Source of the DNA: an uncultured Pseudomonadota bacterium
Lineage (GTDB): Bacteria; Myxococcota_A; UBA796; GCA-2862545
Assembly (NCBI GenBank): GCA_903897935.1
Contig: CAIUDO010000360.1
Coordinates: 1-39,019 of the forward strand
Direction of reading: 5' to 3'
Length of the DNA: 39,019 nt
The notes beneath the pieces were generated by a model. The model searched no databases and was not told where the DNA came from. It saw only the letters and a program-made list of their open reading frames with translations. Positions 1-8,229 of this stretch are shown piece by piece. Every line of letters begins with the position of its first letter. Position 1 is the stretch's first letter. The position numbers were made by a program, and so were the translations under genes.

Positions 1-1443
1 CGACGGGTTGCCGTAGGTGTCGACGTCGGCGTCGCGGTACCAGGTGAGCACGCCCACCGCGCTGTCCTCATCGGCGGTGCCGTCGCAGTCGTCGTCGACG
101 CCGATCGTGGAGCAGAGCTCTGGGTCTCCCGGGGAGATGGCGGGGTTGCCGTCGTTGCAGTCGTCGTCGTTCGCGACGTAGCCGACCGGGGCGGAGCACG
201 CGACCTCGGTGTCGAGCGGGGTCCCGTAGGTGTCGCCGTCGGCGTCGCGGTACCAGGTGGGGGCGGTCACGCCGGGGTCGCCGTCGTCGCAGTCGAGGCC
301 GACGCCGTCGCTGCCGTCGCCGGTGGGGCTCGCGCCGTCACCGTCGGCGTCGACGTACGAGATGAGGTCGACGCCGTCGAGCGAGGGGGAGAGGTCGAAC
401 GCGGCCTGCAGGTCGACGTCGAGGCGGAGGAACTGGCCCTCACAGTCGAACGACACCGGCGCGTCGTCGATGTCGAACCACGGGCCAGGGCTGGCCGGGG
501 CGGTCGGCCCGCAGTCGACGGCGAGGCTGACGAGGCCGCCGTTGTCGGTCTCGAGCCAGTCGACGCCCTTCCACAGGGTGTTGGCGCCGTTGTCGAACGT
601 GGCGGACCACGTGCCGCGCCACAAGTACGACGCGTCGTACGCGACGTCGTCGATCTCGACCGACCACGCGAGCGGGCCGCCGAGCCCGGCGTCGCCGACC
701 GCGAACGCGTCGTCGTACGTGACCTCGACCGAGGTGACGAGCTCGGTGCCGTTGGACGGGTCGTCGACGACGACCTCCCACAGCGTGGTGCCGGCGTTGC
801 TGCAGCCGGCGCTGTTCTCGGGGTCGAGTTCACTGGTGTGCGGGATCAGCGCCCAGTCGGAGCCCGAGCACACGGTGCAGGTGGTGCCGCGGTCGGACGG
901 GATCGGCACGACGACCGAGGCTTCGGTGGTGTCGCTGTAGTGGAACGTGACGGTGTACGAGACGGTGTCGGCTGCGGCGGCGGTGCCGTGCGCGCCGCCG
1001 GTCAAGAACGCGAGGCTCGGGACGAACGCGTCGGACGGGAGGGTCAGGTCGGACGCGGTCGGCAGCGTGGCGAGGTCGCCAGTGCCGCTCGTGGGGAACG
1101 GCCCGGCGCGCAGGCCGTACGTGAAGTCGTACGTGATCAGGGTGTCGACGTTCTTCGAGCGCTTGTAGCAGACGTCGGTCGACGAGAAGGTGCTGCCGTC
1201 GTCCTTGTTGAGCTCGACCGCGTACAGGGGGGCGAACGCCGGGTCGATGGGCGATCGGTACCACACGCCGGACGCGTCGAGCACGTCGATGACGTCGAGC
1301 TCGATGGCGCCGCCGATCACCACGGTGTTGTCGGTCGTGGGCGTGGGCGCGGTCGCGAAGTTCAGCGAGGTCGTACCTGCTACGGCGAGCGAGGCCACGC
1401 CGCACAAGGCGACGATTGGGAGCAAGCGGCGCATGCGTTCCAT
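1..1443 (-). CDS. Secreted MopE-type metal-binding repeat protein (partial, cut by left edge)
   Basis: An open frame of 481 codons runs off the left edge with no stop. The N-terminus (MERMRRLLPIVALCGVASL..) is a signal peptide, probably cleaved after AVA near residue 22. A second ATG at 1434 is an equally possible start, and neither has a clear Shine-Dalgarno. Residues 25-360 are a beta-rich ectodomain I do not recognise, with a few Cys (for example CTVC). From about residue 362 the protein switches to Asp/Cys repeats: W397 and W468 both begin WYRDADxDTYG, 71 residues apart, with DDDCND and VDDDCDG between them. This is the pattern of the MopE-type metal-binding motif family, known from secreted proteins of methanotrophs and myxobacteria. 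Binding of Ca or another metal at the surface is inferred. The gene is divergent from the RDD operon across an 80-base gap. Confidence 0.8.
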   Translation of the reverse strand, partial: MERMRRLLPIVALCGVASLAVAGTTSLNFATAPTPTTDNTVVIGGAIELDVIDVLDASGVWYRSPIDPAFAPLYAVELNKDDGSTFSSTDVCYKRSKNVDTLITYDFTYGLRAGPFPTSGTGDLATLPTASDLTLPSDAFVPSLAFLTGGAHGTAAAADTVSYTVTFHYSDTTEASVVVPIPSDRGTTCTVCSGSDWALIPHTSELDPENSAGCSNAGTTLWEVVVDDPSNGTELVTSVEVTYDDAFAVGDAGLGGPLAWSVEIDDVAYDASYLWRGTWSATFDNGANTLWKGVDWLETDNGGLVSLAVDCGPTAPASPGPWFDIDDAPVSFDCEGQFLRLDVDLQAAFDLSPSLDGVDLISYVDADGDGASPTGDGSDGVGLDCDDGDPGVTAPTWYRDADGDTYGTPLDTEVACSAPVGYVANDDDCNDGNPAISPGDPELCSTIGVDDDCDGTADEDSAVGVLTWYRDADVDTYGNPS

Positions 1444-1510
1444 CCGTTCTGGGTCTGATTCCACGTTACCATCGCCCGGCCGGATGGGGGGACGGAAATC
1501 CTACCGGCGC

Positions 1511-1516
1511 GGAGGG
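1511..1516 (+). promoter_or_regulatory. Ribosome binding site setting a TTG start
   Basis: GGAGGG lies 7 bases before the TTG at 1524. It is the reason for starting the RDD gene there and not at the upstream ATG at 1416, which would overlap the divergent gene and add an unlikely leader. Confidence 0.6.
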
Positions 1517-1523
1517 CCGTCGA

Positions 1524-2270
1524 TTGGAGCCGGTGGACACCGTGTTGTCGCTCGCAACCCCGGAGCGGGTCCGGTTCCGGTTTCGGCTGGCCGGGCCGCT
1601 GGTGCGCGCGCTCGCGTGGTCGTTCGACCTCGTGATCCGTGGCATCGTGCTGATGGCCTTCGGGGTCGTCGCCGCGGTGGTGGGCGTCACCGGCGAGACG
1701 GTGGCGGGCCTCGGCGCGGGCGTGCTCTTCGTGTTCATCTTCTTGTTGGACTGGGGGTACGGCGCGGCGTTCGAGTGGGCGACCGGGGGGCAGACGCCGG
1801 GCAAGTACGTGCTCGGGCTGCGGGTCGTGCGGGTCGACGGCGGGCGGCCCACCGGGGGCGCTTTCATCCTGCGCAACCTGCTGCGCGCGGCCGACGGCCT
1901 CGGGTTCGGCGCGGTCGGGTTCCTCAGCACGTCATTGGATCCGATGTTTCGGCGGCTGGGGGATCTCGCGGCCGGCACGGTGGTGCTGTGTGAGTCGGGC
2001 AGCGCGCGCCCCGCGGTCGTCGTGCTCGATCCGCCGATCACCGAGGAGGAGCGCCTCGCGTTGCCCTCGGTGGTGGCGGTGCAGCCGGATCACCTGCAGG
2101 TGATCGAGGCGCTGCTGGCGCGTCGCGCGAGGTTGTCGGCGGGTCGGCTGGAGGAGCTGGCGGCGATCGTCGCGCCGGCGCTTCAGGCGTCGACCGGGGT
2201 GGTGGGGGCGAGCGCGAGCCGTACGGTGGCGCTGGTGTGGGCGCGCGCCACCGGCCGGGATCGCGCGTGA
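1524..2270 (+). CDS. RDD family membrane protein
   Basis: The protein has 248 aa and first leads a six-gene overlapping operon. The RDD family signature is visible. A first hydrophobic helix carries R..AWSFD (residues 28-40), followed by a second helix. Then comes the conserved loop GQTPGKYVLGLRVVR with D-G downstream, then RNLLRAADGL, and finally RRLGDLAAGTVVL closing the third membrane segment. The C-terminal 80 residues are cytoplasmic and helical. RDD proteins are polytopic inner-membrane proteins. Some are linked to ion or Na+/H+ exchange, but for most, including those in MoxR/DUF58 loci, the role is unknown. The TTG start is chosen for its Shine-Dalgarno (GTG at 1533 is the alternative). 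The stop overlaps the next start (GTGA), indicating translational coupling. Confidence 0.85.
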   Translation: MEPVDTVLSLATPERVRFRFRLAGPLVRALAWSFDLVIRGIVLMAFGVVAAVVGVTGETVAGLGAGVLFVFIFLLDWGYGAAFEWATGGQTPGKYVLGLRVVRVDGGRPTGGAFILRNLLRAADGLGFGAVGFLSTSLDPMFRRLGDLAAGTVVLCESGSARPAVVVLDPPITEEERLALPSVVAVQPDHLQVIEALLARRARLSAGRLEELAAIVAPALQASTGVVGASASRTVALVWARATGRDRA

Positions 2271-3220
2271 GCCGCCGCACCGAGCTCATCCGCGCGCGCG
2301 AGCCGGCCTGGCGCGAGCTCGAGCGCGCGCTCGACCGGGGGGCCCGCACGGGGTCGGACTGGGCGCAGCTCTCGGAGGGATACCGCGCGGTGTGCGCCGA
2401 TCTCGCGCGGGCGCGGAGCTGGGGCGCCGGTGAGGAGGTCGTCCTCTACCTGGAGTCGCTCGCCGGGCGCGCGCATGGGGTGCTGTACGGGGCTCGCCCC
2501 CGCGCGTCGGTCAACCTGCTGCGGCTCGTGCTGGCCGACGCCCCGAGGGAGATCCGGGCGTCCGGGTGGTTGTTCTGGGCGGCGTTCTTCATGTTCTACG
2601 GCCCGCTGGTGCTGGGCACCGTCACGGCGCTGATCGAGCCGACGCTCGCCGAGCGCGTCGTCCCCGTCGAGCAGCTCGACAGCATGCTCGACGCGTACTC
2701 GGGCAGCGAGGTCGGCCGCGAAGCGGGCGAAGACTTCACGATGACCGGCTTCTACGTGCTCAACAACGTGGGGATCGCGCTGCGGTGCTTCGCGACCGGC
2801 GCGCTCGCCGGGCTTGGGCCGGTGTTCTACCTCGTCTACAACGGCCTCGTGCTCGGCACCGTGCAGGGGTACGTCATCGCGATGGGGGCCGGATCGAACT
2901 TCATTACGTTCGTGTCCGGGCACTCGTCGTGGGAGCTGACCGCGGTGGTGGTGTCGGGCGCGGCGGGGCTGCGCCTGGGGTTGGCGATCGTGGTCGGGCA
3001 GGGGGCGGCGGGGGTGGCGTCGCGGCTCGACGCGGTCCGCCGTGAGGGGCCGGCGCTGCTGCGCATGGTCGCGGGAGCGGCGTTCATGTTGTTCATCGCC
3101 GCGTTGATCGAAGGCTTGTGGAGCGCGTCGATGGTGCCCGCGCCGGTGAAGTGGGGCTTTGGCCTCGTGCAGTGGTTCGTCGTCGGCTCGTGGTTGTGGT
3201 TCGGCGGGCGGCGCTCGTGA
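2267..3220 (+). CDS. Stage II sporulation protein M (SpoIIM) family membrane protein
   Basis: The protein has 317 aa and starts at a GTG that overlaps the RDD stop (GTGA). The N-terminal 100 residues are charged and helical (RTELIRAREPAWRELERAL), as usual for this family. The membrane part follows: a first hydrophobic helix (LFWAAFFMFYGPLVLGTVTAL), then GFYVLNNVGIALRCFATGAL, then the hallmark NGLVLG, then a GH-x3-E-L loop (GHSSWEL) and SGAAGLRLG. In Bacillus SpoIIM is part of the engulfment complex. In non-sporulating bacteria this family nearly always sits beside RDD, MoxR and DUF58 genes, as here, so sporulation is not implied. The function of this branch is unknown. The last codons overlap the start of the next membrane protein gene (GTGA). 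Confidence 0.85.
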   Translation: MSRRTELIRAREPAWRELERALDRGARTGSDWAQLSEGYRAVCADLARARSWGAGEEVVLYLESLAGRAHGVLYGARPRASVNLLRLVLADAPREIRASGWLFWAAFFMFYGPLVLGTVTALIEPTLAERVVPVEQLDSMLDAYSGSEVGREAGEDFTMTGFYVLNNVGIALRCFATGALAGLGPVFYLVYNGLVLGTVQGYVIAMGAGSNFITFVSGHSSWELTAVVVSGAAGLRLGLAIVVGQGAAGVASRLDAVRREGPALLRMVAGAAFMLFIAALIEGLWSASMVPAPVKWGFGLVQWFVVGSWLWFGGRRS

Positions 3221-4023
3221 ACCCCTTCCGTTGCCTCGTGGCGCTGCGCCCCCGAGGCCCCCTCGAGGTGGGCGACCTCGTGATCGTGTTCTTGCGGGCG
3301 CGGGCGCGGTTGTGGGCTCGGGTCGTGCTGTGGTGGTTGGGGCCGCTGTGGGTGCTCGCGAGCGCGCTCGGGGCGCTGTTCGACGGCCACTGGTCGCTGG
3401 CGGTCATGGCCCTGGCGATCGGTCCGGCGCTGCGGGCGCCGATCGCGCTGCTTGCTGGGCGGCTCTTGTTTACCCCGGCGGTGCCGCTCGGCACGGTGCT
3501 GGTCGAGGCCGCGTCGCGGGGGGGCGCGCTGGTTGTGGGGTGGCTCGCGGCGTTGTTGGGGTTCGCGCTCGGTACGACGCTGTGTGGCTTCGGGGGGCCG
3601 TTGACGGTGGTGCCGTTCGTGTTCGCGCCCGAGGCTGCGCTGTTGGAGCGCGTCGGAGGCCGCCGGAGCGTCGAGCGGTCGATGCGGCTGGCGGTCGGCC
3701 AGAGCGCGGGTGGCCTGACCGCGGGCATGATCGGCCTGTTGTTCCCGATGTTCGCGGGGTTCGCCGCCGAGAGCGCGGGGTCGGGCTTCGTACACGGCGT
3801 GCTGCAGGTCCCACCGTTGTTCGGATCGCTCTGGGACGGCCAGACCACGCCGTACTTCGTAGCCGGGGTGCTGCTCGGCCACCTGTTCACGTCGGTGTGG
3901 CGGCTGTTGTTGTACGTCGACGCCCGTACCCGCGACGAGGGGTGGGACCTGCAAGTCGGCCTCGGCGCCGTGGCCTCGGCGCTGTCGTCGCGAGGCCGGT
4001 TCGACGGCGAGGGCGCGACATGA
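3217..4023 (+). CDS. Polytopic membrane protein of the MoxR/DUF58 operon
   Basis: The protein has 268 aa. The GTG start overlaps the SpoIIM stop and the end overlaps the next start (ATGA). I do not recognise a named domain. It is strongly hydrophobic, with about five to six membrane segments: residues about 30-50, 55-80, 100-125, 155-185 and 210-230. An amphipathic loop (ERVGGRRSVERSMRLAVGQ) looks cytoplasmic. The end, YVDARTRDEGWDLQVGL, is like the C-termini of membrane proteins (DUF975/glycerophosphoryl-diester-phosphodiesterase-type membrane domains) found in the same gene context elsewhere. A role as scaffold or transporter-like partner of the RDD and SpoIIM proteins is inferred from position only. 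Confidence 0.75.
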   Translation: MNPFRCLVALRPRGPLEVGDLVIVFLRARARLWARVVLWWLGPLWVLASALGALFDGHWSLAVMALAIGPALRAPIALLAGRLLFTPAVPLGTVLVEAASRGGALVVGWLAALLGFALGTTLCGFGGPLTVVPFVFAPEAALLERVGGRRSVERSMRLAVGQSAGGLTAGMIGLLFPMFAGFAAESAGSGFVHGVLQVPPLFGSLWDGQTTPYFVAGVLLGHLFTSVWRLLLYVDARTRDEGWDLQVGLGAVASALSSRGRFDGEGAT

Positions 4024-5852
4024 TCGTCCTGTTTGCCGTGTGGGCGGCGGTCGCGGCGGAGCCTCACCCGCTCGACGCCGAGGCGTTCCGCTTCTGCCAC
4101 GAAGGCGGGGTCGACGCGGAAGAAGCGAAGCTGTGGTGCGAGGTGCTGGAGGACGCACCGGAGGACCGCTGTCCCGGCTTGCGCGCGACGTGCGCGGGCG
4201 AAGATCCAGAGTCGACCGGCCTGTCGTGCGCGCCGTCCTCGATGCGGGGGGGCGGGAGCGGCCGGTTGCGCGGCCGGTTGCCCCAGCCGCTCGACCCGTC
4301 CCGAGGGTGTGAGCAGCCACGGAGCTGTGACCGGTCGGGCTGTGAGCAGTCCGACGGGTGCGAGCCCGCCGCCCCAGGCTGCCAGGGCGACGCGCGCACC
4401 GCGATGAGCTGGATGCTGGCGCTGTTCGTGGCCCTGGTGGTTGCGGTCGTGATCCGGCTCGCGGTCGTGTGGATGGGGACGGACCGTCGGCCGAAGCTGG
4501 CTCCGGCCTCCGAGGCGTACGTGCTACCGGAAGACGAGGCGGTGCCCGACGCCCCGGCCCCGGACCTGCTCGACGGGGCCCGGCGCGCGCTCGAAGAAGG
4601 CGACCCAGGGCGGGCCGTGTTGCTCGCCCGCGCGGCGTCGTTGCGCGCGCTCGGGGCGGCGGGGCGGGTGCGCCTGCACGTCGCGACGACCGATCGGGAG
4701 TACGTGCGGGCGGTCCGAAAGGACAAGCCGGTCAAAGAGAGCCTCGATGCCGTCGTTCGGCCCGTCGAGCGGTGGCGGTTCGGCGGGCGCGTGCCGGATC
4801 GTGGCGTCGCGGAGGCGGTGCTGGCGGCTGCGGCGCGCCTGCTGGCCTCGGTGGGGGCGGCGTGGTTGCTGTGGGTCGGCGACGCGGCGGCGTCGAGCCG
4901 GTACGGCCCGCTCGGCGACGCGGCGCTGCACGCGCTGCTGGAGGCGAGCGGTCGAGTGACCGTCGGTGGGTCGCTGGACGATCTCGACGACGTCGACGTC
5001 ATCGTGCTCGACCTCGAGCTGCTCCAGCCCAGCGACGACGAGTGGTCGAAGATCGAGGCGTTCGTCGACAGCGGGGGGGGCTTGTTGGTCGCTGGCCCGA
5101 TCGAGGGCCGCTTCGGCTTCACGGAGTGGGAGCCGCTCGACGTCGGCACGGTGTGGGCGGACGACGCGGGCCTCTACCTGCCCGATGGCCCCCAGCGCGG
5201 GTTCGTCGGCGCCCCGGGGGAGCTGTGGGTCGAAGCCGACGGCACCGGCGTCGTGGTGGTCGTGTTCGGCAGCGACGAGCCGTCGGTGGGTGAGGGGGCG
5301 GTCGCGGCGGTGTCGGACGGTCGGCTGCTCGAGAACGGCGCGCTCGTGTCGACCACCAACGAGACGCTGCTCTTGTCCTTGTTGTCGGTGTTGTCGAGCC
5401 CCGGCGATCAGGTGCTGGTGCTCGACGAGGCGATGGGCGGCGACGCGCCCCCCGAGAACCCTTGGACCTGGCACATGTTGCCGTTCGTCGTGCAGCTCCT
5501 CACGGTGCTGGGCGTCGCTGCGTGGTCGCGTGGGATCCCGCTGGTTGCCCCACGCCCGGTCGACGACGCCGCCCACGCCGACCTCTCCGAGCACGTCGAG
5601 GCGCTCGCGACGCGGTGGCGCCAGGCTCGGGCGTCCCGGCGCGCGGCGTCGGCGGTCGCCCGCCTGGTGCTCGACCGGATGGGCCGGGTGGCGCTGTTGG
5701 CGGCGGCGCGCCGGGAAGGGAGCAGCGAAGCCGAAGCGGCGGCCTTGTTGGCGCGCGCGACCGAGTGGGCCGACCAGCCCGATGGGCCGGACGTCCCGGA
5801 AGAAGACCTGCGACTGATGGAGGCCCTGTGGGTGTTGTCGAAACGGAGCTGA
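4020..5852 (+). CDS. DUF4350-like membrane protein with Cys-rich ectodomain
   Basis: The protein has 610 aa, with an ATG start overlapping the previous stop (ATGA). A signal peptide (residues 1-13) is followed by an extracytoplasmic segment with ten Cys (26, 40, 51, 58, 70, 97, 103, 108, 114, 121). The last five form a tight CEQ/CD/CE cluster. A membrane helix follows (about 131-150). The cytoplasmic or second-side region has a DUF4129/TPR-like part (ALEEGDPGRAVLLARAA, about 180-230) and a helix at about 275-292. Then comes a GATase-like alpha/beta domain (VDVIVLDLELLQP.., DSGGGLLVAGP, about 320-470) typical of DUF4350. A further helix at about 485-505 leads to a helical tail. DUF4350-type proteins regularly sit between SpoIIM/RDD and MoxR/DUF58 genes; their biochemical role is unknown. 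The Cys cluster seems peculiar to this protein. Confidence 0.7.
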   Translation: MIVLFAVWAAVAAEPHPLDAEAFRFCHEGGVDAEEAKLWCEVLEDAPEDRCPGLRATCAGEDPESTGLSCAPSSMRGGGSGRLRGRLPQPLDPSRGCEQPRSCDRSGCEQSDGCEPAAPGCQGDARTAMSWMLALFVALVVAVVIRLAVVWMGTDRRPKLAPASEAYVLPEDEAVPDAPAPDLLDGARRALEEGDPGRAVLLARAASLRALGAAGRVRLHVATTDREYVRAVRKDKPVKESLDAVVRPVERWRFGGRVPDRGVAEAVLAAAARLLASVGAAWLLWVGDAAASSRYGPLGDAALHALLEASGRVTVGGSLDDLDDVDVIVLDLELLQPSDDEWSKIEAFVDSGGGLLVAGPIEGRFGFTEWEPLDVGTVWADDAGLYLPDGPQRGFVGAPGELWVEADGTGVVVVVFGSDEPSVGEGAVAAVSDGRLLENGALVSTTNETLLLSLLSVLSSPGDQVLVLDEAMGGDAPPENPWTWHMLPFVVQLLTVLGVAAWSRGIPLVAPRPVDDAAHADLSEHVEALATRWRQARASRRAASAVARLVLDRMGRVALLAAARREGSSEAEAAALLARATEWADQPDGPDVPEEDLRLMEALWVLSKRS

Positions 5853-6826
5853 CCGACGCCGAAGCCGCGTCGTTCGCCGAGACCTTTGGGGCGGTGGCCG
5901 ACGAGATCGGGCGCGTCGTGCTCGGCCAGGACGACGTCGTGTCGGGCGTGCTCATCGCGATGATCGCGGGCGGCCACGTGCTGCTCGAGGGTCCGCCTGG
6001 GCTCGGCAAGACGCTGCTCGGCCGGACGCTCGCGCGCGCGCTGCGCTTGCGGTTCCACCGCATCCAGTTCACGCCGGACCTCATGCCGAGCGACGTGACC
6101 GGCAGCAGCGTGTTCGATCAGCGAGAGAACGGCTTCGTGTTCCACCCCGGGCCCGTGTTCGCCGAGCTGGTGCTCGCCGACGAGGTGAACCGGGCGCCCG
6201 CGAAGACCCAGGCGGCGCTGCTCGAGGCGATGAGCGACCGCCAGGTCACGGTGGACGGCGCGACGCGGCCGCTGCCTCGCCCGTTCTGCGTGCTCGCGAC
6301 CCAGAACCCGATCGAGAGCGAGGGCACCTACCCGTTGCCCGAGGCGCAGCTCGACCGGTTCTTGCTCAAGCTTCTGGTCGCCCACCCGCCGATCGAGGTG
6401 GAGACGGACCTGCTCGGCCGCTACCTGGCCGGCTTCGACCCCTCCGACCTCGACGCCGCCGCGATCCGCGAGGTCACGAACGGGCCCGGCGTGCTGGAGC
6501 TGCAGCGCCTCGCGCGCCGCGTGCGCGTCGACGATGGCGTGCTTCGGTACATCACGGCGTTGGTGGGCGCGACGCGCCGCCACCCGGCGGTCGATCTCGG
6601 CGCGTCGCCGCGCGCGTCGATCAGCCTGCTGCTGTGCGCGCAGGTGGTTGCCGCGTCGGATGGTCGGACCTACGCCGTGCCTGATGACGTCAAGGGGCTC
6701 GCTGCCGCCGTGCTGCGGCACCGCTTCTTGCTGCGCCCCGAGGCAGAGCTCGAGGGCATCTCCGCCGACGACGTCGTGCGCGACGTGCTGCGCGACGTGC
6801 CGATCCCGGGTGGGGAGCGCGGTTGA
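5828..6826 (+). CDS. MoxR-family AAA+ ATPase
   Basis: The protein has 332 aa. It starts at a GTG inside the end of the preceding gene (25-base overlap), with GGAGG four bases upstream. Walker A is GPPGLGKT (residues 55-62) and Walker B is LVLADE (113-118), followed by the MoxR-typical NRAPAKTQAALLEAMSD. LATQNPIESEGTYPLPEAQLDRF carries the sensor 1 and arginine-finger region, and GASPRAS lies in the lid. All catalytic residues are present and the length is normal. MoxR ATPases act as chaperones that remodel or load cofactor into partner proteins, usually ones with a vWA or DUF58 domain. The partner here is almost certainly the DUF58 protein encoded directly downstream with a TTGA stop/start overlap. 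Confidence 0.95.
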   Translation: MGVVETELTDAEAASFAETFGAVADEIGRVVLGQDDVVSGVLIAMIAGGHVLLEGPPGLGKTLLGRTLARALRLRFHRIQFTPDLMPSDVTGSSVFDQRENGFVFHPGPVFAELVLADEVNRAPAKTQAALLEAMSDRQVTVDGATRPLPRPFCVLATQNPIESEGTYPLPEAQLDRFLLKLLVAHPPIEVETDLLGRYLAGFDPSDLDAAAIREVTNGPGVLELQRLARRVRVDDGVLRYITALVGATRRHPAVDLGASPRASISLLLCAQVVAASDGRTYAVPDDVKGLAAAVLRHRFLLRPEAELEGISADDVVRDVLRDVPIPGGERG

Positions 6827-8106
6827 TCCCGTCTGGCCGGCTGGTCCTGCTGCTGCTCGCGCCGCTCGTCGCCGCAGCGTTGGCGATCTACGTGACGCCC
6901 GCGGTGCCGGTCGTGATCGCGCTCGACCTGCTCGTGCTGGCCGCCGCGGCGGCCGACGCGTTCGGGCGGCGGCCCACGATCCGGATCGTCCGCGAGGCTC
7001 CACCGACGGTGCCCGTTGCTCGTGAAGTGAAGGTACACCTAAGGGTATCGCACGACGCTCCGGGCCCGCTCACGCTGGACATCGCCGACGACGCCCCGGG
7101 CGCCGTGTCCGATCTGCCAGTGACCGTGCTGGTGCCCGCGGGGCGGGAGGTCGTCGTGACGTACCGGATCCGGGTCGACCGCCGGGGCCGGTTCCGGTTC
7201 GGAGACGTCGTCGCGCAAGGGCGCTCGGCGCTCGGGTTGTGGGGGTGGCGCCGCTCGGTGTCGCTGGGCGCAGACGTGCACGTGCTCCCCGACGTGGCGC
7301 GGTTCCGGCAATGGGCCCTCGAAGCGCGCCTCGACCTGCGCATGCCATCGCGGGTGTCGGTGCGGCGCCCCGGCGCGGACAGCGAGTTCCAGCGCCTCCG
7401 GCCGTACGTCGTCGGGGACCCGTTCAAGCACGTCGACTGGCGCGCCACCGCCCGTCGGTCGTCCCTCGTCTCGCGCGAGTTCGGGCAAGAGCGAGGTCAG
7501 AACGTGATCCTGCTCGTTGACGCCGGGCGGATGACCAGCGGACGCTTCGAGGGGCGCTCGTTGTTCGATCACGGGCTCGACGCCGCCCTCGCGCTCGGGC
7601 ACGCCGCGCTCAGGCACGGCGACCGGGTCGGCATGCTCGTCTACGATCGGTCGGCGCGGGTCTGGCTGCCGCCGCGTGGGGGCGCGCTCTGGGGGGGGAG
7701 GCTCGTCCGCGCGGTGTTCGACCAGGAGCCGTCGGATCACGCGTCCGACCACGACCTCGCGTTCAACCTGCTCGCGACGCGGGTGCGCCAGCGCTGCCTG
7801 GTCGTCGTCATCAGCTCGATCATCGACGACGTCGAGGCGGACCTCGCGGACCGGCTGGTGTCCGCGCTCGCCCGCCGGCACCTGCCGCTGTGCGTCATGC
7901 TGCGCGACCCGGCGGTCGAAGCACGCCTCTCGACGGGCGGTGACCCGTGGTCCCAAGGCGCAGCGGCCGAGCTGATGGGGTGGCGCGCCCGGCGCCTGGA
8001 GCGCCTTCAGCAGCGCGGCGCGTTGGTGGTCGACGCGACGCCGGGGCGCGTCACACCTGCGTTGTTGGCTCGATACCTGGAGATCAAGGCGACCCGCGCC
8101 CTGTGA
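6823..8106 (+). CDS. DUF58 domain protein
   Basis: The protein has 427 aa. The TTG start overlaps the MoxR stop (TTGA), with GGGGAG about five bases upstream. Two hydrophobic helices lie at the N-terminus (about 6-25 and 28-48). A beta-sandwich-like region follows (50-150). The DUF58 hallmark GDPFKHVDWRATARR is near residue 198. A vWA-like fold then begins with QNVILLVDAGRMTSG. The MIDAS pattern DxSxS reads DAGRM here, so a metal-binding MIDAS is degenerate, which is common in DUF58. It is the usual membrane-anchored client of MoxR ATPases and the last gene of the six-gene operon. The pathway served is unknown; envelope assembly or stress adaptation is inferred from the membrane content of the operon. 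Confidence 0.9.
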   Translation: MIPSGRLVLLLLAPLVAAALAIYVTPAVPVVIALDLLVLAAAAADAFGRRPTIRIVREAPPTVPVAREVKVHLRVSHDAPGPLTLDIADDAPGAVSDLPVTVLVPAGREVVVTYRIRVDRRGRFRFGDVVAQGRSALGLWGWRRSVSLGADVHVLPDVARFRQWALEARLDLRMPSRVSVRRPGADSEFQRLRPYVVGDPFKHVDWRATARRSSLVSREFGQERGQNVILLVDAGRMTSGRFEGRSLFDHGLDAALALGHAALRHGDRVGMLVYDRSARVWLPPRGGALWGGRLVRAVFDQEPSDHASDHDLAFNLLATRVRQRCLVVVISSIIDDVEADLADRLVSALARRHLPLCVMLRDPAVEARLSTGGDPWSQGAAAELMGWRARRLERLQQRGALVVDATPGRVTPALLARYLEIKATRAL

Positions 8107-8107
8107 C

Positions 8108-8125
8108 CGGCGCGGTCTGGCGCCG
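8108..8125 (+). terminator. GC hairpin after the MoxR/DUF58 operon
   Basis: CGGCGC and GCGCCG are separated by six bases, directly after the DUF58 stop. There is no T-run, so this is a possible 3' end or Rho-assisted terminator at best. Confidence 0.35.
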
Positions 8126-8229
8126 ATCCCGTGGGCGGCGTGGCGCGGGTATGACGGCGGCTTTACATGCTGGCCCTTTGACGCGGTGGTAGCGTTGCGG
8201 CCGCTGTCTTGTCACCTTGAGGGGTCTTC

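Noticed and set aside
230-1458. Plus-strand and minus-strand alternative frames over the left-edge gene
   Set aside because: They have Arg/Ser/Pro-rich compositions typical of off-frame GC-rich DNA. Only the minus frame ending at position 1 has a signal peptide and family repeats.
2267-3220. SpoIIM as evidence for sporulation
   Set aside because: The family is widespread in non-sporulating bacteria in this exact RDD/MoxR context. No other sporulation gene is present.
5828-8106. MoxR/DUF58 genes as part of an antiphage MoxR-vWA ternary system
   Set aside because: The partners here are RDD, SpoIIM and DUF4350, the usual housekeeping-type membrane operon, with no nuclease or defence effector.
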